Source: Methanobacteriota archaeon
GTDB taxonomy: Archaea > Thermoplasmatota > Thermoplasmata > RBG-16-68-12 > JAJISG01
Length of the DNA: 64,000 bases
NCBI GenBank assembly: GCA_030594205.1
Contig: JAUVFR010000004.1
Location: 1-64,000 of the forward strand
Direction: 5' to 3'
The notes beneath the pieces were generated by a model, which had not been told where the DNA came from, searched no databases, and saw only the letters and a list, made by a program, of their open reading frames with translations. The stretch's first letter is position 1. Every line of letters begins with the position of its first letter. This document shows, piece after piece, positions 17,712-25,733 of the stretch. The translations under genes and the position numbers were made by a program.

Positions 17712-18032
17712 ATGGAAGAGATCCGGGCACGCATCAGCTTCAAGACCGGCCTCTTCCTCGCCATGCTAGGGTTCCTTTTCATTCTCGGAGGCGGGCTCTC
17801 CGTGATCCTGGCGGGCTTCCCCGAGGTGACGCAGGCGCTCATCGCCCTCACCCTTGGCGACGAGGTAGGACGTGCTTTCTTCCTGAGCGGGTCCATCGCC
17901 ACCGTGATCGTGGGGCTGCTTCTCTTCTACATCGGATTCGACAAGATCCGTCAGAAACAGCTCATGGAGGTCCTTCGGCGGGAGGTGGAGAAGCCGGAGA
18001 GGCCCAGGCCCTACCGGGACCCACCCTACTAG
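17712..18032 (+). CDS. Small two-helix membrane protein
   Basis: 106 residues, not recognised. Two clear transmembrane helices (GLFLAMLGFLFILGGGLSVILAGF and AFFLSGSIATVIVGLLLFYIGF) are joined by a short loop, and the cytoplasmic tail is basic and proline-rich (REVEKPERPRPYRDPPY). The start ATG 17712 has no clear ribosome-binding site. It is divergent from eIF5A and convergent with the MFS gene. Confidence 0.7.
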   Translation: MEEIRARISFKTGLFLAMLGFLFILGGGLSVILAGFPEVTQALIALTLGDEVGRAFFLSGSIATVIVGLLLFYIGFDKIRQKQLMEVLRREVEKPERPRPYRDPPY

Positions 18033-18089
18033 TCGGTCCGCCCCAGGACGCGCAGACCGCGACGTGCGTTCCGAGGGTGGACCGTTGCG

Positions 18090-19340
18090 CTACGCACCAT
18101 CGGAATCCGTACTCGATGTGTTGTAGTCTCGGAAAAACGCCCAGAATGCGACCGTTCCAACGGCGTATAGGATGCCCGTCAGGTAGAAGGGAAGGGCGAG
18201 GTCCACGGTCAGCAGATAGGCCCCCAGAATCGCGCTGAGCGCAAAGGGGAGACGGAAGGACACCGCCGTGACCGCGCTGGCGGCGGACCGGGCATTCACA
18301 TCCACGGCGCCCATGAGGAACGAGGTGAGGACGGGCCACGTCATGTTCATCAGGGCGTTGCGAACCACAAAGAGGACAGAGACCACCAGGAGGGCGAGGG
18401 CGCCCAAGGCGGCGGCGGCGGGAATGAGGAAGAGCACGAGGGTCGCCGCGGCCTGGAGGGCAACGACAGATCGGATCAAACCGACCCGCTTTGCGATGGA
18501 CGGGGCGATGAGGAAGGCCGCCGCGTTCACCACCATCGAGACGGCGAACAAGGGCCCCGTGAAGGCCTCTCCCACGCCGAACTGGAAAACGAACCAGAGC
18601 GAGAAGAGCGGGACGATGATCCCGGCCCCGAAACCGATGAGGATGTTCGCCGCGAAGAACCGGGCAATCACGCGACGCGATTCCGCAGGGAGGAACCCCC
18701 TTTCTTTTGCCTTCTCCCGGCGAGGCAACCGCAGGAGGGGAATGAGCGCGGGGACCGCGAGAAGCAGGCCCCCCAGAAGGAGGAACAGGGGCTGGTAGGC
18801 GGCCTGCGGTGTGGCGCCCATCAACACGGCTCCGTCGGCGAAGACTCCTATGAGCGTGCCTGCCGCCATTCCAATGGCACTCGCGGTGAAGCTCACCCCG
18901 AAGACCGTCGTTCGGGTCCGCTCCGAGCTCGCATCCGCAAGGAGGGCATTCCAGGTGGTGAAGTAGAATGCCTCGGCCACGCCGAAGAGGATCGCGTACA
19001 CGAGCACTCCCAAGAAGGAATCAGCAAAGCCCAGGAGGAACAGGGAAAGGGAGGCCGAGAGACCGCCGAGAGTGAGAACCCGCCTTCGGCCGAAACGGTC
19101 GGCCATCAGCCCAACCGGAACCATTAGTGCGACGGCCGTGACCCCGGTGGCTGCCATCACCACCCCGATGAGCGTTAACTCTGTCTCGAAGGTAGGGAGC
19201 CGCTCGAGGTAGACCGGGAGAGAAACGAGAAGGAACCCGATGGGGACACTGATAATGACGCCACCGAAAATGAGGAGCGAGATGTTCCAGTTGAAAGCCG
19301 CCCGAAAACGACCTTGATCTCCGCCCACCCTCCCCTCCAA
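18090..19340 (-). CDS. Major facilitator superfamily transporter
   Basis: 416-residue membrane transporter with about 12 transmembrane helices in two halves. The loop between helices 2 and 3 carries the MFS motif A (GLMADRFGRRRVLTLGG), and a second weaker copy appears in the middle (SIAKRVGLIRSVVAL). Helix 5 has the PFAM-like antiporter region (ASAIGMAAGTLIGVFAD). The substrate cannot be inferred. It shares a divergent intergenic region with the acyl-CoA ligase. Confidence 0.88.
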   Translation of the reverse strand: MEGRVGGDQGRFRAAFNWNISLLIFGGVIISVPIGFLLVSLPVYLERLPTFETELTLIGVVMAATGVTAVALMVPVGLMADRFGRRRVLTLGGLSASLSLFLLGFADSFLGVLVYAILFGVAEAFYFTTWNALLADASSERTRTTVFGVSFTASAIGMAAGTLIGVFADGAVLMGATPQAAYQPLFLLLGGLLLAVPALIPLLRLPRREKAKERGFLPAESRRVIARFFAANILIGFGAGIIVPLFSLWFVFQFGVGEAFTGPLFAVSMVVNAAAFLIAPSIAKRVGLIRSVVALQAAATLVLFLIPAAAALGALALLVVSVLFVVRNALMNMTWPVLTSFLMGAVDVNARSAASAVTAVSFRLPFALSAILGAYLLTVDLALPFYLTGILYAVGTVAFWAFFRDYNTSSTDSDGA

Positions 19341-19410
19341 CCCGTCACCTGTTCGCCTTCCCAGACACGTGGTCTAGAAGAGGATTTGGGCCGAAGGGGG
19401 CCGGAGCAAT

Positions 19411-19420
19411 GGTTTAATAG
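19411..19420 (+). promoter_or_regulatory. TATA box of the acyl-CoA ligase gene
   Basis: GGTTTAATAG is centred about 42 nt before ATG 19458. The implied leader of about 15 nt contains a GGGGGGATG ribosome-binding site 5 nt before the start. Confidence 0.5.
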
Positions 19421-19457
19421 CCGACCTCCCGTTTTCGCCTCCGCGGGGGGATGTAGC

Positions 19458-21122
19458 ATGGCAGAGGCCAAGGATCGACCTTGGGTAGACGCATGGCCAG
19501 AGGGCGTCCCGGAGACGCTGACTTACGAGGAGATGCCGTTGTATCGGCTCCTCCAGGACACCGCAGCCCGGGTCCCGAACGCCATCGCGACGATTTTCTT
19601 CAACCGCGAGATGACCTACGGGGAGCTGGACGCCCTCTCTGACAGAATGGCGGTCCGACTCCAGGAGCTCGGCGTGCGGAAGGGGGACCGTGTGGCTCTC
19701 TTCCTTCCCAACTGCCCGCAGTTTCTCATCTCGCACTTCGGCATCCTGAAGGCGGGAGGCGTCACGGTCCCCTTCAACCCGACCTACGTCGAGCGGGAGA
19801 TCAAAGCCCAGCTCGACGACTGCGGCGCGAAGATCATGATTGCCTTGGACCTGGTTTACGGCCCCGTCCACAATGTGCGGCAAGACAGCCCACTGGAGCG
19901 GGTCATCCTGACCAGCATCACGGACTATATGCCCCGCCTCCTCGCAAGGCTCGCCTTCCTCAAGAAGGCCCAGCCCCGCCAGTTCCCGGGCACCACCCGG
20001 TTTCTGGATGAGCTCGAGGCCGCAGAGGGGGAGCTTCAACCAGTGGAAATCGACCCCCGAGAGGACCTGGCCCTGCTCCTCTACACGGGCGGGACCACCG
20101 GCGTCCCGAAAGGAGTGATGCTGACCCACTACAACCAGGTCTCCAACGCGCTCCAGGGGAGCGCCATCAGCTACATGGGGGACGAAGGCCGTGTCTTGGC
20201 CGTTCTCCCATTCTTCCACACCTACGCGATGACCGTCTGCATGAACGTGGCCATCCACAACGGGGCGGCCATCATCCTCCTGCCCCAATTCCACAAGAAG
20301 GACACGCTCAAGGCGATCCAGAAGCACAAGCCCACCCACTTCCCGGGGGTCCCTACCTTGTACGTGGCCCTCCTGAGCGACCCGAACCTCACGAAGTACG
20401 ATCTCCGATCCATCCAGTACTGCGTTTCCGGTGCGGCCCCGTTGCCCCAGGAAGTGGCCCGGGAATGGCAGGAGGCCACGGGGGCGATGATCGTCGAGGG
20501 ATATGGGCTCACCGAGACCAGTCCCATCACCCACGCCAATCCTATGGACGACCTGGCGAAGGTCCGGTTCGGCTCCATCGGCATCCCCGTTCCCGACACG
20601 GATGCCAAGATCATGGACATCGAGACGGGGACCCAGGAGATGCCCGTCGGAGACATCGGCGAGCTCGTCATTCGCGGTCCACAGGTCATGAAGGGCTACT
20701 GGGAGAAACCGGATGACACGGCCCGCGTCCTCCGGGACGGCTGGTTCTACACGGGGGACATCGCCAAGATGGACGAGGATGGCTATTTCCACATCGTCGA
20801 CCGGAAGAAGGATATGATCATCGTCGGCGGCCAGAACGTCTACCCGCGGGACATCGAAGAAGTCCTCTTCGAACACGAGGCCGTGGAGCAAGCGGCGGTT
20901 ATCGGCGTACCGGACGAGTTCAAGGGAGAGGTGCCCAAGGCCTTTGTGACGCTCCGTGAGGAGTACAGAGGAAAGGTCTCCGAGCAGGAGGTCCTCGACT
21001 ACCTAGCCAAGAACATGGCCAAGCACAGCGTGCCGACCGCGGTGGAGTTCCGGGACGAACTGCCGATCACCCTCGTCGGGAAGGTTCTGCGGAGAGAGCT
21101 GCGAGAGGCGGACACGGAGTAG
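19458..21122 (+). CDS. Long-chain acyl-CoA ligase (AMP-forming)
   Basis: 554-residue ANL-superfamily enzyme that activates fatty acids to acyl-CoA. The P-loop-like motif is LLYTGGTTGVPKGVMLTH, the A5 region VEGYGLTETSP, the A7/A8 region GWFYTGDIAKMDEDGYFHIVDRKKDMIIVGGQNVYPRDIE, and the catalytic C-terminal Lys lies in LVGKVLRRELR. This fits FadD-like long-chain ligases. Together with the EtfAB genes at 33.5-35.3 kb it suggests fatty-acid use by beta-oxidation. The upstream in-frame extension to 19314 is not protein-like. Confidence 0.93.
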   Translation: MAEAKDRPWVDAWPEGVPETLTYEEMPLYRLLQDTAARVPNAIATIFFNREMTYGELDALSDRMAVRLQELGVRKGDRVALFLPNCPQFLISHFGILKAGGVTVPFNPTYVEREIKAQLDDCGAKIMIALDLVYGPVHNVRQDSPLERVILTSITDYMPRLLARLAFLKKAQPRQFPGTTRFLDELEAAEGELQPVEIDPREDLALLLYTGGTTGVPKGVMLTHYNQVSNALQGSAISYMGDEGRVLAVLPFFHTYAMTVCMNVAIHNGAAIILLPQFHKKDTLKAIQKHKPTHFPGVPTLYVALLSDPNLTKYDLRSIQYCVSGAAPLPQEVAREWQEATGAMIVEGYGLTETSPITHANPMDDLAKVRFGSIGIPVPDTDAKIMDIETGTQEMPVGDIGELVIRGPQVMKGYWEKPDDTARVLRDGWFYTGDIAKMDEDGYFHIVDRKKDMIIVGGQNVYPRDIEEVLFEHEAVEQAAVIGVPDEFKGEVPKAFVTLREEYRGKVSEQEVLDYLAKNMAKHSVPTAVEFRDELPITLVGKVLRRELREADTE

Positions 21123-21130
21123 GCGACCGA

Positions 21131-21457
21131 CTACGAAAGGAGCTGCTGCACACTCCGCTCGACCCGGTCCTCTGGCACCACGCCTACTATCCGCTCCGCG
21201 ACGTCGCCGTCCTTGAAGAACAGGAGAGTGGGGACGCCCATGATCTGGTACTTCGTGGCGGAGTCGGGGTTGTCGTCGATGTTCACTTTCACGAATTCGA
21301 TGCCGTCGCCGTATCGGCCGGCCAGTTTCTCCACGACCGGCGAGACGAACTTGCAGGGCTGGCACCACGGCGCCCAAAAGTCCACGACGACCCCAGACCC
21401 GGAACGCACGAGCTCCTCGAGCTCGGTATCGCTAACGTCGGTCGGCTTCGAACCCAT
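21131..21457 (-). CDS. trxA: Thioredoxin with a CQPC active site
   Basis: 108-residue thiol-disulfide oxidoreductase. The fold-defining FWAPWCQPCKFVSPVVEKLA, VNIDDNPDSATKYQIMGVPTLLFFKDG (with the cis-Pro) and the C-terminal helix are all present. The active site is CQPC rather than the usual CGPC, a change that usually alters the redox potential. No signal peptide, so it is cytoplasmic. It may serve the MsrA and ArsC-like reductases in this window, which need thioredoxin-type donors. Confidence 0.95.
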   Translation of the reverse strand: MGSKPTDVSDTELEELVRSGSGVVVDFWAPWCQPCKFVSPVVEKLAGRYGDGIEFVKVNIDDNPDSATKYQIMGVPTLLFFKDGDVAERIVGVVPEDRVERSVQQLLS

Positions 21458-21489
21458 GGAGGAATTAGGAGGTGGGGGTTTATGAGGGT

Positions 21490-22545
21490 TTATCTCCGCC
21501 GGCCCTTCCGGGGGCGTCCCCTTCCTTCGCGGCGGGGGACCGGTCTCGTGTGGGTCCTCTTGGCCTCCTCCACGGTGGCCGCCACCTCCTGTCGGAGCTC
21601 TTCGCCGAGGAAGCGACCGGTGTAGGCGTCCGCCCGAGCCCCGATGGCGATCTTTCCCGCAAGGGCGCGGGCGATGGGGCCCCGCTGCCAGGGGGGGGCA
21701 TCGTGGACCCAGGGATGCTGAAAGAGAACCCCGTGCTTCGGGGGCTTCGAACCCTTCCGAAGGTGCCGAAACAAGGCCTTCTCGGCGCCGAGGAGCTGGA
21801 TCGTGCTGGATGGCTTCCGCGCGAGCTCTTCGAGTCCGCCGGTCAAGGCGATGAGTCGCGCGCCCACGAGGGGGCCCGCCAAGTGGGCCACGTTGGGGGC
21901 GAGCTCTCGCATCCGCGTCTCCACGTATGCTTCTAGACTCGCCCGTTCCCGCTGGAGGGCACGGAGGCTGGTCGCGAGATCCTGGACGGCCTGCAGGTCC
22001 TTCGTCTCGATCTCCGCACCCACGGAATCCACGGCGTCGACGGGCATCTTGTCCCGGTGCCCCCGCTCGGCCACGAGGTCGGTGAACCGGGCAATGTCCA
22101 CCATCCGCGAGAGCTCGGGAAAGTGGAGTGCGTACCAGTCACGAAGGCGCTCCGTGAGGAGGTCCCGTGCTCGGGTCACGTCGTCCAGCGTGCGAATCCC
22201 CTGGATGACGTGGTCCGCGGGCTCGACTGCCCTGCGCAGCCGCCGCTTCCCCAGGGCGATCATGGCCTCCCGTAGGAGACCGACATCGAAGCCGAAATCC
22301 GCCGGGTCGAGGAAGGGGGCGGGCTCTGTCGTGTGGGTGCCCCCGAGCCGCTCGAGTCGACCTTCGGTGACAGAGAACTCGTCGAGTCCCTCTACAATCT
22401 GTCGCTCCTGCCGCAACAGCTTCCCCTCTTCCACCTGCAACATGTTGGTGGCTAGAATCTCGGGGTCCTGGGGGTACGGACGAGACTCCACGATCTCCCC
22501 TTTCTCCAGGAGGAAGGTGCCGAACCAGGTGGAATGGAGAAGCAC
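21490..22545 (-). CDS. nop5: Nop5/Nop56-family C/D-box sRNP core protein
   Basis: 351 residues. The scaffold links fibrillarin and L7Ae on C/D guide RNAs for 2'-O-methylation. The N-terminal fibrillarin-binding domain (LHSTWFGTFLLEKGEIVESR) is followed by a coiled coil (QDLATSLRALQRERASLEAYVETRM) and the Nop domain (APNVAHLAGPLVGARLIALTGGLEELARKPSSTIQLLGAEKALFRHLR, then PKHGVLFQHPWV). The tail is basic (RREGRGRPRKGRRR). Fibrillarin, which is usually the next gene in archaea, is not adjacent here. Confidence 0.95.
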   Translation of the reverse strand: MLLHSTWFGTFLLEKGEIVESRPYPQDPEILATNMLQVEEGKLLRQERQIVEGLDEFSVTEGRLERLGGTHTTEPAPFLDPADFGFDVGLLREAMIALGKRRLRRAVEPADHVIQGIRTLDDVTRARDLLTERLRDWYALHFPELSRMVDIARFTDLVAERGHRDKMPVDAVDSVGAEIETKDLQAVQDLATSLRALQRERASLEAYVETRMRELAPNVAHLAGPLVGARLIALTGGLEELARKPSSTIQLLGAEKALFRHLRKGSKPPKHGVLFQHPWVHDAPPWQRGPIARALAGKIAIGARADAYTGRFLGEELRQEVAATVEEAKRTHTRPVPRREGRGRPRKGRRR

Positions 22546-22574
22546 ACCCGCTCATCGGGCGTGCGCTACATAGC

Positions 22575-22928
22575 CTATTCGCTCTTGGGCTGGTGGACCC
22601 ACAGCAGGTGCCCGTCGGGGTCCTCCACGGCCAGGACCTTGCCGATGAAGTCCATGTCCACGGCCTTGGTCTTGACACCCTTCTCGCGAAGGAAGGCGTG
22701 AAAGCCCTCCATCCCGTGCTCGATCCGAAAGGTTACGATGGGGGATGCACCCTCCCCGTCCTCCACCTGGTAGAGACCGATGGTGAGGTTATTCGCATCG
22801 AACCGGGCAGCCTTGGGACGGGCCTCGAGGAGACGGAACCCGAGGACATCCCCGAAGAATCGAATCGCGGCGTCTAGGTCTTCCACCAAGAACCAAATGT
22901 GGCTGACGGCGCTGCTGGTCAGAACCAT
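22575..22928 (-). CDS. VOC-superfamily (glyoxalase/dioxygenase fold) protein
   Basis: 117-residue metal-binding-fold protein. The first beta-alpha-beta module reads SHIWFLVEDLDAAIRFFGDVLGFRLLE and the second ends DFIGKVLAVEDPDGHLLWVHQPK, both typical of VOC proteins. Ligands for a metal could be the His at the start of module 1 and the terminal Glu/His, but the activity cannot be assigned. A TATA-like TAAGTAAAG at 22960-22952 favours the ATG at 22928; ATG 22940 is an alternative. Confidence 0.8.
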   Translation of the reverse strand: MVLTSSAVSHIWFLVEDLDAAIRFFGDVLGFRLLEARPKAARFDANNLTIGLYQVEDGEGASPIVTFRIEHGMEGFHAFLREKGVKTKAVDMDFIGKVLAVEDPDGHLLWVHQPKSE

Positions 22929-22955
22929 GCGAATCCCCATTCGAAGAGGGCGGCT

Positions 22956-23954
22956 TTACTTACCCCTTCCCCCGACGACCTCGTCCTGCAAGGTGTGGAG
23001 ATTCTCGGACCGAAGGATGCCGCACTCGGTAATGTAGCCGGTGACGTAGCGCGCCGGCGTGACGTCGAAGGCGGGGTTTCGCACGGGGCTTCCGGAGGGC
23101 GTCAGGGCCTCCCTCCCGATCTCGCGAACCTCCTCCTCCGCTCGCTCTTCGATGGGAATGTCCTTCCCGCTGGCCAATCCGAAGTCGAAGGTGCTCACGG
23201 GAGCGGCCACGTAGAAGGGAATCCCGTTCTCCTTAGCGAGAACCGCTTTCTCGTAGGTCCCGATCTTGTTCGCTACGTCGCCGTTCGCCGCAATGCGATC
23301 GGCCCCCGTAATGACCAGGTCCACCTCGCCCCGTGCCATGAAGAGGCCGGCGGCGTTGTCGGTGATGACCGCATGCTCGATCCCTTCCCGTTCCAGCTCC
23401 CAGGCCGTGAGTTTCGCTCCCTGGAGTCGGGGCCGGGTCTCGTCGACAAAGACAAACACGTGGCGGCCCGCCTCCTTTGCCGCACGAATGGGTGCGAGAG
23501 CCGTACCGTATCCGACCGTAGCCAGGGCGCCCGCGTTGCAGTGGGTCAGGACTCTGACGCCGTCCTTCATCAGGGAGAGACCATGCTGGCCCATCGCCCG
23601 GCATCGCTCCAGGCTGTCCTCTGCATAGGCCTCCGCTGCTTCAACCAGGTCCCGGCCCTTCCCGGCTGCCTCGAGCATGTAGTCCACAGCAAAGAAGAGG
23701 TCGTGCCCCGTGGGTCGGGTCGCACGCAGGTACGCCGCCACCTCCTCCAGGTCCCTGCCCTGCAGAGAGGCTTGCGCCATGCCGTAGGCTGCGGTCGCTC
23801 CGATGGCGGGGGCGCCTCGAACGACCATCTCCGCGATGGCGAACCCCACCTCCTTGTGATCTCGGGCCTCAAAAACCCGGTATTCCCCGGGGAGGAGGCG
23901 CTGATCGATGAGCTTGACCACGTTCCCCTCCAACCAAACGGTCCGAAGCTCCAT
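22956..23954 (-). CDS. mtnA: S-methyl-5-thioribose-1-phosphate isomerase-like protein (MtnA/eIF2B-like family)
   Basis: 332 residues. The aldose-ketose isomerase of methionine salvage. Diagnostic motifs are VVRGAPAIGATAAYGMA, THCNAGALATVGYGTALAPI (catalytic Cys), DETRPRLQGAKLTAWEL, and TGADRIAANGDVANKIGTY (catalytic Asp). The RGAPAIG and HCNAG motifs favour MtnA over the related ribose-1,5-bisphosphate isomerase. In organisms without classical methionine salvage it may handle 5-deoxyribose or methylthioribose by-products. Confidence 0.92.
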   Translation of the reverse strand: MELRTVWLEGNVVKLIDQRLLPGEYRVFEARDHKEVGFAIAEMVVRGAPAIGATAAYGMAQASLQGRDLEEVAAYLRATRPTGHDLFFAVDYMLEAAGKGRDLVEAAEAYAEDSLERCRAMGQHGLSLMKDGVRVLTHCNAGALATVGYGTALAPIRAAKEAGRHVFVFVDETRPRLQGAKLTAWELEREGIEHAVITDNAAGLFMARGEVDLVITGADRIAANGDVANKIGTYEKAVLAKENGIPFYVAAPVSTFDFGLASGKDIPIEERAEEEVREIGREALTPSGSPVRNPAFDVTPARYVTGYITECGILRSENLHTLQDEVVGGRGK

Positions 23955-23990
23955 GTCGGGTCCCCGCAGTCCGTCGCCCTTGGTCCGCCT

Positions 23991-24221
23991 TCAGGCCTTC
24001 CTCAATGAGCGCAACAGCTTCCCGAGGCCCGGCGGGTCCAGAGCCTTCTTCATGTCCCTGGCGAGCGAGACGTAGTAGGCGACCTGCCCGTCCACCTGGA
24101 CCATTTCCTCGAGAAGAAGCGCCTCCTCGTCGTCCAAGTCCTCGATCGCCTGATGGAGATCCTTGCGGCGCCGGAGAAGCTGGCGGTAGTCGTCCCACAT
24201 CCTCGTCGCGCTCACGGTCAC
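23991..24221 (-). CDS. Small helical protein, partner of the upstream coiled-coil gene
   Basis: 76 residues, not recognised. Two amphipathic helices (WDDYRQLLRRRKDLHQAIEDLDDEEALLLEEMVQVDGQVAYYVSLARDMKKAL) and a basic tail. Its ATG overlaps the TGA of the preceding gene (ATGA, 24218-24221), so the two small helical proteins are translationally coupled and may form a complex. Confidence 0.65.
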   Translation of the reverse strand: MTVSATRMWDDYRQLLRRRKDLHQAIEDLDDEEALLLEEMVQVDGQVAYYVSLARDMKKALDPPGLGKLLRSLRKA

Positions 24222-24445
24222 CTCTCAAAACGGAACGGCGGAAGGAGGTGAGCGTCGACACCGCGCTCCTCGGGGCGGAAGAGGGCGCCTGCGAGCCCGG
24301 AGAGACGCTGGCCTACTGCTTCCAGTTCCCGCTCCATGGCCCACCGCTCGCGTCTAATGGCAACGAGACGCTTCTCAATCTTGACGCGACGAGCACGCCA
24401 CTTTTCGAGCTCTTCGAGCGCCGTGAGCACGTTAGAAGAGTCCAT
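24218..24445 (-). CDS. Small coiled-coil protein
   Basis: 75 residues, not recognised. A long heptad-type helix (LTALEELEKWRARRVKIEKRLVAIRRERWAMERELEAVGQRLSGL) is followed by a short loop ending in PPFRFER. A strong TATA box 31 nt upstream of ATG 24445 supports it as a real leaderless gene and as the first gene of a two-gene operon. Confidence 0.68.
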   Translation of the reverse strand: MDSSNVLTALEELEKWRARRVKIEKRLVAIRRERWAMERELEAVGQRLSGLAGALFRPEERGVDAHLLPPFRFER

Positions 24446-24470
24446 TGGCCATCTCGCTTAGCCGGGGGTC

Positions 24471-24480
24471 GCTATAAAAC
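24471..24480 (-). promoter_or_regulatory. TATA box of the two-gene coiled-coil operon
   Basis: Minus-strand GTTTTATAGC lies about 31 nt before ATG 24445. Confidence 0.6.
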
Positions 24481-24488
24481 AATGCGGG

Positions 24489-24797
24489 CTACTCGGTCGT
24501 ATCCAGTTCCACACCCACAGAACCCTTCATGGCTTCCCAGAGACTCATCAGCCGCATCACGAAGTTCCAAAGATCTTCCTCCTCCAAGTCGAAACCGATC
24601 AACAGGTCGATGTCTTCGATTCGGCCGGAGGCGACGAGCTTCATGAGGGACTTTCCGTCCTCCAGGCTCTCGAGCTCCACCTTGGCGGTAATCGTCTCGC
24701 CCGTCCGCTTTGACGTGAGACGGAGCGCGTACCCCCGGTCCTCCAGCGCGTTTCGCACCTCCTTCCTGGGGGAATCCCGTGCATCCGTCTTGGCCAT
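24489..24797 (-). CDS. Conserved-looking small protein of unknown function
   Basis: 102 residues, not recognised. The basic N-terminus (AKTDARDSPRKEVRNALEDRG) leads into alternating strands (YALRLTSKRTGETITAKVELESLEDG) and an acidic C-terminal helix region (IDLLIGFDLEEEDLWNFVMRLMSLWEAMKG). A CTCTTAAGGG box at 24834-24825 lies about 32 nt upstream of ATG 24797, so the gene is probably leaderless and this start is preferred over an upstream ATG at 24875. Confidence 0.65.
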   Translation of the reverse strand: MAKTDARDSPRKEVRNALEDRGYALRLTSKRTGETITAKVELESLEDGKSLMKLVASGRIEDIDLLIGFDLEEEDLWNFVMRLMSLWEAMKGSVGVELDTTE

Positions 24798-24862
24798 GGC
24801 CTTCCGCTGGCCATGCCGAGGGTTCCCCTTAAGAGTGACGTTCATACATCGACGGCCAAAGG

Positions 24863-24870
24863 GATTTATC
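24863..24870 (+). promoter_or_regulatory. TATA box of the tRNA-Val gene
   Basis: GATTTATC is centred 27 nt upstream of the mature tRNA 5' end, as usual for archaeal tRNA promoters. Confidence 0.5.
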
Positions 24871-24893
24871 GCCAAGGCCTGATTCGCAACGGC

Positions 24894-24966
24894 GGGCTCA
24901 TGGTCTAGCGGTTATGACGTCGCTCTCACACAGCGAAGGTCGCCGGTTCGAATCCGGCTGAGCCCA
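24894..24966 (+). tRNA. tRNA-Val (CAC)
   Basis: 73 nt. The acceptor stem GGGCTCA pairs with TGAGCCC, followed by discriminator A. The D arm is GTC/GAC, the anticodon stem is TCGCT/AGCGA with the loop CTCACAC (anticodon CAC at 24927-24929), and the T arm is GCCGG-TTCGAAT-CCGGC. No intron, and CCA is not encoded, so it must be added after transcription. Confidence 0.97.
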
Positions 24967-25137
24967 CTTCTACCTTCAAAAGGACCTTCGGCCTCGCCGC
25001 ACGAGCGTGTTTGTGCCGCCTGTTCGCCGCCGTAGACTTCCCCGTGGTAATTGCTCAACCTTGAAGAGGGGAGGGCCCGTTTGATCGGCCCGAGTTCCCT
25101 CCGGGGACAGGGACCCGGAGACCCACGGAGGGTTCCG

Positions 25138-25551
25138 ATGAGCGAGAAGACTCTAGGAGTCATTGGCGGCGTCCGGAGCGGACGGAGACACTGGAGCCTC
25201 GTGGTCACGTCGGAGAGGATCATCGTCGCGAATGTGGGGAAGGCAGGGCTGGGAGCGGCGTTTGAGGTCGGGGGAATCCTCATGGCGAAAGCACGGGCCA
25301 AGAGGAGAACCGAGAAGCTCTCCCAGCAGGCGCCGGAGGCCGTGCTTGGCGCTCACAAGTTGAACTACGACATCCCGTACGCCGAAGTCCAGAGCGCGAG
25401 GATGGACGATCCCGATATCGTCGCCACGGGCACGCTGGAGATGGAGACCGCCACCGGCAAGGAGGCATTCTCCTTGACCGACGAGGAGGGCTACCCCGAG
25501 CACGCGGACCTGCTCCGGACGGCCCTCGGGGAAACCCTCCAGTTCGACTGA
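25138..25551 (+). CDS. PH-like domain protein of unknown function
   Basis: 137 residues. The N-terminal part (TLGVIGGVRSGRRHWSLVVTSERIIVANVGKAG) and the later YDIPYAEVQSARMDDPD are arranged like bacterial PH/GRAM-like domains, in which a strand ending in 'VVTSERIIV' is followed by a helix and a 'PYxEV' strand. A short Ala/Gly helix (AFEVGGILMAKARAKRR) may contact membranes. The ATG 25138 has a CGGAGGG ribosome-binding site 5 nt upstream. The assignment is by pattern only. Confidence 0.62.
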   Translation: MSEKTLGVIGGVRSGRRHWSLVVTSERIIVANVGKAGLGAAFEVGGILMAKARAKRRTEKLSQQAPEAVLGAHKLNYDIPYAEVQSARMDDPDIVATGTLEMETATGKEAFSLTDEEGYPEHADLLRTALGETLQFD

Positions 25552-25630
25552 ACCTCGTTGCCATCCACCCTCGTGCGGCCCTGAGGTTGCCCCGTGGCAT
25601 GCACCCCAGCGAAGCACTTTCCCTCCCCCC

Positions 25631-25665
25631 GCAGACCACCCTTAAGATAGACGTTCTCGGTCTGC
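25631..25665. repeat. Inverted repeat upstream of the KOR operon
   Basis: GCAGACC (25631-25637) and GGTCTGC (25659-25665) are perfect inverted arms around 21 nt that contain a CTTAAGATA element. It could be an operator or the terminator hairpin of the upstream gene; nothing decides between these. Confidence 0.35.
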
Positions 25666-25706
25666 TATCGGAGCTCCTCAAATAGCCCCAGCATAGTTGC
25701 AGACTG

Positions 25707-25732
25707 GCTTTACGGATAGATGTACTATTACA
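25707..25732 (+). promoter_or_regulatory. Promoter and dyad operator of the KOR-Hdr-ETF operon
   Basis: A TATA-like GCTTTACGG (25707-25715) is followed by the dyad TGTA-CTAT-TACA (25721-25732), ending 2 nt before the first start codon. BlaI/MecI/CopY-type repressors recognise TACA/TGTA half-sites, and the first gene of this operon encodes a BlaI-like domain, so autoregulation is likely. The half-site order differs from the standard TACA-n2-TGTA box. Confidence 0.45.
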
Positions 25733-25733
25733 G

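Noticed and set aside
19374..20891. 505-codon minus-strand open frame opposite the acyl-CoA ligase
   Set aside because: Composition is that of an antisense shadow in GC-rich DNA; the plus strand has all ANL-family motifs.
24912..25301. Minus-strand open frame over the tRNA gene
   Set aside because: The first part is the complement of tRNA-Val and the rest is antisense to the PH-like gene.
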